7,647 nt of DNA from an uncultured Phycisphaerales bacterium (GTDB lineage Bacteria; Planctomycetota; Phycisphaerae; WQYP01): NCBI GenBank assembly GCA_903868035.1, contig CAIPTQ010000135.1, positions 1 through 7,647 on the forward strand, written 5' to 3'. The translations under genes were made by a program, and so were the position numbers. Below are positions 4,869 to 7,647 of this stretch, piece by piece. Numbering within the stretch: the first letter of the stretch is position 1; the number at the start of each line of letters is the position of its first letter. The notes beneath the pieces were generated by a model that was not told the DNA's origin, searched no databases, and saw only the letters and a list, made by a program, of their open reading frames with translations.

Positions 4869-7647
4869 ATTCTGCAACTGTTCCATCGGCGGGCACGTGC
4901 AAATCAAATTCCGATCCCCATACGGATTATCAATCCGTCCCACACTCGGCCAGAACTTGCTCGCCCGCGTCCACGCCGCCGGGTACGCCGCCTGCTGCCG
5001 CGAATACTTATGCCCCCACTCATCCGCCGTCACCGCCAGCGCCGTATGCGGCGCGAACTTCAGCGCATTATCCGCCCGATCCGCCCGCCCCTCCTCAATC
5101 GCCCGTATCTCCTCCCGTATCAAAATCATCGCCTCGCACAGCCGGTCCAGCTCCGCCTTGCTCTCCGACTCCGTCGGCTCAAACATCAGCGTCCCCGGCA
5201 CCGGCCACGACATCGTCGGCGCATGGAAGCCATAATCCATCAGCCGCTTGGCGATGTCCTCCACCTTCACCCCCGCCGACGCCTCAAACCCCCGGCAATC
5301 CAGAATAAACTCATGCGCACACCGCCCATTCTTCCCCCGATACAAAATCGGATACTGCCCCTCCAACCGCTTGGCCATATAGTTCGCATTCAGAATCGCC
5401 ACCTGCGAAGCCCGCCGCAACCCCTCCTCCCCCATCATGCGGATATACATCCACGAAATGGGCAAAATCGAAGCCGACCCATACATCGCCGCCGACACCG
5501 GTCCAGGCCACTTCACCTTGTTACTTTGACTCCTTGTCACCGTAACCACGCCGCCGACGGGGTTGCCGGGTAAATACGGCGCCAAATGCTTCGCCACCGC
5601 AATTGGCCCCATACCCGGCCCGCCCCCGCCATGCGGAATGCAAAAGGTTTTATGGAGGTTGAGGTGACAGACGTCCGCGCCGATGGTCCCGGGCGAGGTC
5701 AGACCCACCTGGGCGTTCATGTTCGCCCCGTCCATATAAACCTGCCCGCCATGTTGATGCACGATCTGGCATATTTCCTTGACGGATTCCTCGAATACGC
5801 CGTGAGTGGAGGGGTAGGTAATCATAATGCACGACAGATCCTCGGCATGCGCCGCCGCCTTCTTCCGCAAATCATCCAAATCCACATTCCCCTGAGAATC
5901 ACACGCGACCGGCACAACCTTCAATCCCGCCACCACCGCCGACGCCGGATTCGTGCCGTGGGCGCTGGTGGGGATAAGGCAGATATCGCGATGCGAATCG
6001 CCGCGCGAGGCGTGGTATTCGCGTACCGTAAGCAGGCCGGCGTATTCGCCCTGGCTGCCGGCGTTGGGTTGGAGGGAGACGGCGGCAAAGCCAGTGATTT
6101 CGGCAAGGTACTGTTCGAGTTGCTTGCACATTTCGGCGTAGCCCTGGTTTTGGTCGGCGGGGGCGAAGGGGTGGAGGCGGGCGAATTCGGGCCAGGTGAT
6201 GGGGAGCATCTCGGAAGTGGCGTTGAGCTTCATGGTGCAACTGCCGAGAGGGATCATGCTGGTGGTGAGGGTAAGGTCTTTGGATTGTAGGCGCGTGATG
6301 TAGCGGAGCATTTCGTGTTCGGTGTGGTATTGGTTAAAGACGGGGTGGGTGAGGAAGGAGGAGGTGCGAAGAAGATGATCTTCGATCTCGAAAGTGGGGA
6401 TCGGTCTCACCGGAGGCTCACCCACGAACGATGGTATCGGCGATCCGATAATTGAGAATAGCAGGATTGAAATGTCGCGTTCAGTGGTAGTCTCGTCAAA
6501 AGAAAAACAAACCGTTTCGTCATTCAGAAGTCGCACATTCATTTCGGATTCCGCTGTTCGCCGAACCATCTCACGTGCAGATATGCCTGTTGTTCTACTG
6601 ACGACAACAGTGTCTACGCCAACGCTAACTTGACTGTTAGTGTGAACGCATATTCCTTCGGCGAACCTGCTAGCGAGTTTATGTGCCCTTCGCGCGATCT
6701 CCCTCAACCCCTCCGGCCCATGATAGACGGCGTACATGCTGGCCATGATGGCGAGGAGGACCTGTGCCGTGCAGATGTTGCTGGTAGCTTTTTCGCGGCG
6801 GATGTGTTGTTCGCGGGTTTGGATGGCCAGGCGATAGGCGGGGTTGCCGGCGGCGTCTTTGGAGACGCCGACGATGCGGCCCGGCAGTTTCCGGGTGAAT
6901 TCCGTTTTGCAGGCCATGAAGGCGGCATGGGGGCCACCGAAGCCCATGGGCACGCCTAAGCGTTGGGCACTGCCGACGGCGATGTCAGCCCCCCCACCGC
7001 CCCATTCACCAGGCGGCTTGATAAGGGTAAGTGCCAGCAGATCGCACGCCGCCACCACCAGCGTCCCCTCCTTATGTGCCGCCTCCGTCAACGGCCCGAA
7101 ATCTTCTATACGACCATCGGTCCCCGGATACTGTACAAGAATACCGCAAAGCTTTTTCAACTCTGAAATCTGAGATTTGAAATCTGAAATCTGAGATTTG
7201 AGATTCTCCACATCGCCGACGACAACTTCGATGCCCAGCCATTTCGCCCGCGTCTTCACAACGGCAATTGTCTGCGGGTGGCAGTTATCGGAAACGAAGA
7301 ACACGTTCCGCTCCGGATTCGCCGACTGGCACATGTGCATCGCTTCCGCCGCCGCCGTCGCTTCATCCAGCATCGACGCATTCGCCACTGGCAGCCCCGT
7401 CAAATCGCTCACCATCGTCTGAAAATTCAGCAACGCCTCCAGCCGCCCCTGCGAAATCTCCGCCTGGTACGGCGTGTACTGCGTGTACCACCCCGGATTC
7501 TCCATGATGTTCCGTAAAATCACCGGCGGCGTGATGGTGTCGTAATACCCCATCCCAATGAACGACCGACACACCTTGTTCTTCCGCGCCATCCCCCGCA
7601 ACTCCTCCAACGCCGCCGCCTCCCCCACCGCCGCCGGCAAATCCAAG
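4857..7647 (-). CDS. gcvP: Glycine dehydrogenase (decarboxylating), P-protein, N-terminus cut off
   Basis: This is the single-chain P-protein of the glycine cleavage system. It uses pyridoxal phosphate to decarboxylate glycine and passes the aminomethyl group to lipoyl-GcvH in the cytosol. 929 residues are visible; by comparison with E. coli GcvP about 70 N-terminal residues lie beyond the window. The edge codon TTG is internal, not a start. The N-half has YIGMGY-like [53 protein letters not shown] and [18 protein letters not shown]. The C-half has [11 protein letters not shown] (465-474), [24 protein letters not shown] and [15 protein letters not shown]. The PLP lysine is K666 (codon 5651-5649) in [20 protein letters not shown], and the protein ends in [11 protein letters not shown]. 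The frame is intact. Oddities are a repeat-encoded insertion at 149-165, a likely insertion near 702-713, a low-GC segment at about 6400-6690, and a repeat-derived C-terminus. gcvT and gcvH are usual neighbours but are not visible here. Confidence 0.97.
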   Translation of the reverse strand, partial: LDLPAAVGEAAALEELRGMARKNKVCRSFIGMGYYDTITPPVILRNIMENPGWYTQYTPYQAEISQGRLEALLNFQTMVSDLTGLPVANASMLDEATAAAEAMHMCQSANPERNVFFVSDNCHPQTIAVVKTRAKWLGIEVVVGDVENLKSQISDFKSQISELKKLCGILVQYPGTDGRIEDFGPLTEAAHKEGTLVVAACDLLALTLIKPPGEWGGGGADIAVGSAQRLGVPMGFGGPHAAFMACKTEFTRKLPGRIVGVSKDAAGNPAYRLAIQTREQHIRREKATSNICTAQVLLAIMASMYAVYHGPEGLREIARRAHKLASRFAEGICVHTNSQVSVGVDTVVVSRTTGISAREMVRRTAESEMNVRLLNDETVCFSFDETTTERDISILLFSIIGSPIPSFVGEPPVRPIPTFEIEDHLLRTSSFLTHPVFNQYHTEHEMLRYITRLQSKDLTLTTSMIPLGSCTMKLNATSEMLPITWPEFARLHPFAPADQNQGYAEMCKQLEQYLAEITGFAAVSLQPNAGSQGEYAGLLTVREYHASRGDSHRDICLIPTSAHGTNPASAVVAGLKVVPVACDSQGNVDLDDLRKKAAAHAEDLSCIMITYPSTHGVFEESVKEICQIVHQHGGQVYMDGANMNAQVGLTSPGTIGADVCHLNLHKTFCIPHGGGGPGMGPIAVAKHLAPYLPGNPVGGVVTVTRSQSNKVKWPGPVSAAMYGSASILPISWMYIRMMGEEGLRRASQVAILNANYMAKRLEGQYPILYRGKNGRCAHEFILDCRGFEASAGVKVEDIAKRLMDYGFHAPTMSWPVPGTLMFEPTESESKAELDRLCEAMILIREEIRAIEEGRADRADNALKFAPHTALAVTADEWGHKYSRQQAAYPAAWTRASKFWPSVGRIDNPYGDRNLICTCPPMEQLQNTTG
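5514..5540. repeat. Short imperfect direct repeat inside gcvP
   Basis: CACCTTGTTAC (5514-5524) and CTCCTTGTCAC (5530-5540) match at 9 of 11 bases with a 16-bp period. They encode, on the - strand, part of [12 protein letters not shown] (residues 702-713 of the visible GcvP). This stretch makes the segment between the PGN motif and VSAA about 7 residues longer than in E. coli GcvP. It may be a remnant of an inserted repeat, but its low copy number makes this weak. Confidence 0.4.
6400..6690. other. Low-GC, codon-shifted segment within gcvP
   Basis: By hand count, 6421-6660 is 47% GC, against 67% at 6841-6960 and 63% at 6121-6240. The flanking codons mostly end in C (GCC, GGC, ATC, ACC), while this segment uses many T- and A-ending codons (GTT, ACT, AGT, ACA, TCA, GGA). 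It encodes roughly residues 320-416, between the conserved [10 protein letters not shown] and THPVFNQYH regions. This is the less conserved end of the N-terminal half, though DETTTE is kept. It could be recombined DNA or a locally unconstrained part of the gene. Confidence 0.5.
7163..7204. repeat. Two tandem 21-bp palindromic units inserted in frame in gcvP
   Basis: Units 7163-7183 and 7184-7204 differ at one base. Each contains the palindrome AAATCTGAGATTT (6-bp arms around a central G). Since 21 bp is seven codons, the repeat keeps the frame and encodes two heptads, KSQISDF and KSQISEL, on the - strand (residues 150-163 of the visible GcvP). The segment is AT-rich against GC-rich surroundings. 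Compared with E. coli GcvP, the region between the EV and GI(V)L(V)Q positions is about 11 residues longer. Confidence 0.85.

Noticed and set aside
4833..6290. Open frames on the + strand opposite gcvP (about 4833-5573 and 5586-6290)
   Set aside because: They are antisense shadows of strongly conserved GcvP sequence, with no ribosome binding site or family motif.
7644..7646. TTG at the right edge as the gcvP start
   Set aside because: The encoded LDLPAAVGE aligns inside GcvP, about 70 residues after the usual N-terminus, so the gene continues beyond the window.

Overview
The window carries four protein-coding genes and two kinds of short repeat. Two genes on the + strand (left third) converge on two genes on the - strand (right two thirds). 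The likely source is an environmental Gram-negative-type bacterium, perhaps of the Planctomycetota/PVC kind. That guess rests on a one-chain glycine dehydrogenase, a high-GC NuoL-like orphan, and dispersed-looking palindromic repeats that sit between genes and even inside one. It is inference from memory, not a search result.

Positions 1-813 (+) hold the 3' part of a restriction-endonuclease-like gene with an Mrr-type PD-(D/E)XK catalytic domain. After a 64-bp gap with a perfect TATAAT box and a clear Shine-Dalgarno comes rmuC (878-2605, +), a membrane-anchored coiled-coil protein with the RmuC domain. Both genes therefore concern DNA processing. They could be cotranscribed, but rmuC seems to have its own promoter.

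A short convergent gap (2606-2684) with one weak hairpin separates rmuC from a - strand gene (about 2685-4769). This encodes a roughly 694-residue proton-pump-type membrane protein of the NuoL/NdhF family. It stands alone, with no other Complex I subunit in view, and several residues of the canonical proton path are replaced.

Upstream of it on the - strand lies gcvP (4857-7647), the single-chain glycine dehydrogenase of the glycine cleavage system, cut at its N-terminus by the window edge. The 87 bp between gcvP and the NuoL-like gene are mostly two identical 33-bp REP-like repeats, each with a GTAG foot and a 16-bp palindrome. The stop codon of gcvP lies inside one of these palindromes.

The most interesting signals are in and around gcvP. 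The gene end is rebuilt by a REP-like element. A tandem 21-bp palindromic repeat is inserted in frame and encodes two heptads. There is a second probable in-frame insertion, and a roughly 290-bp segment has low GC and different codon use. I see no CRISPR array, tRNA, rRNA, transposase or clearly new multi-gene system.
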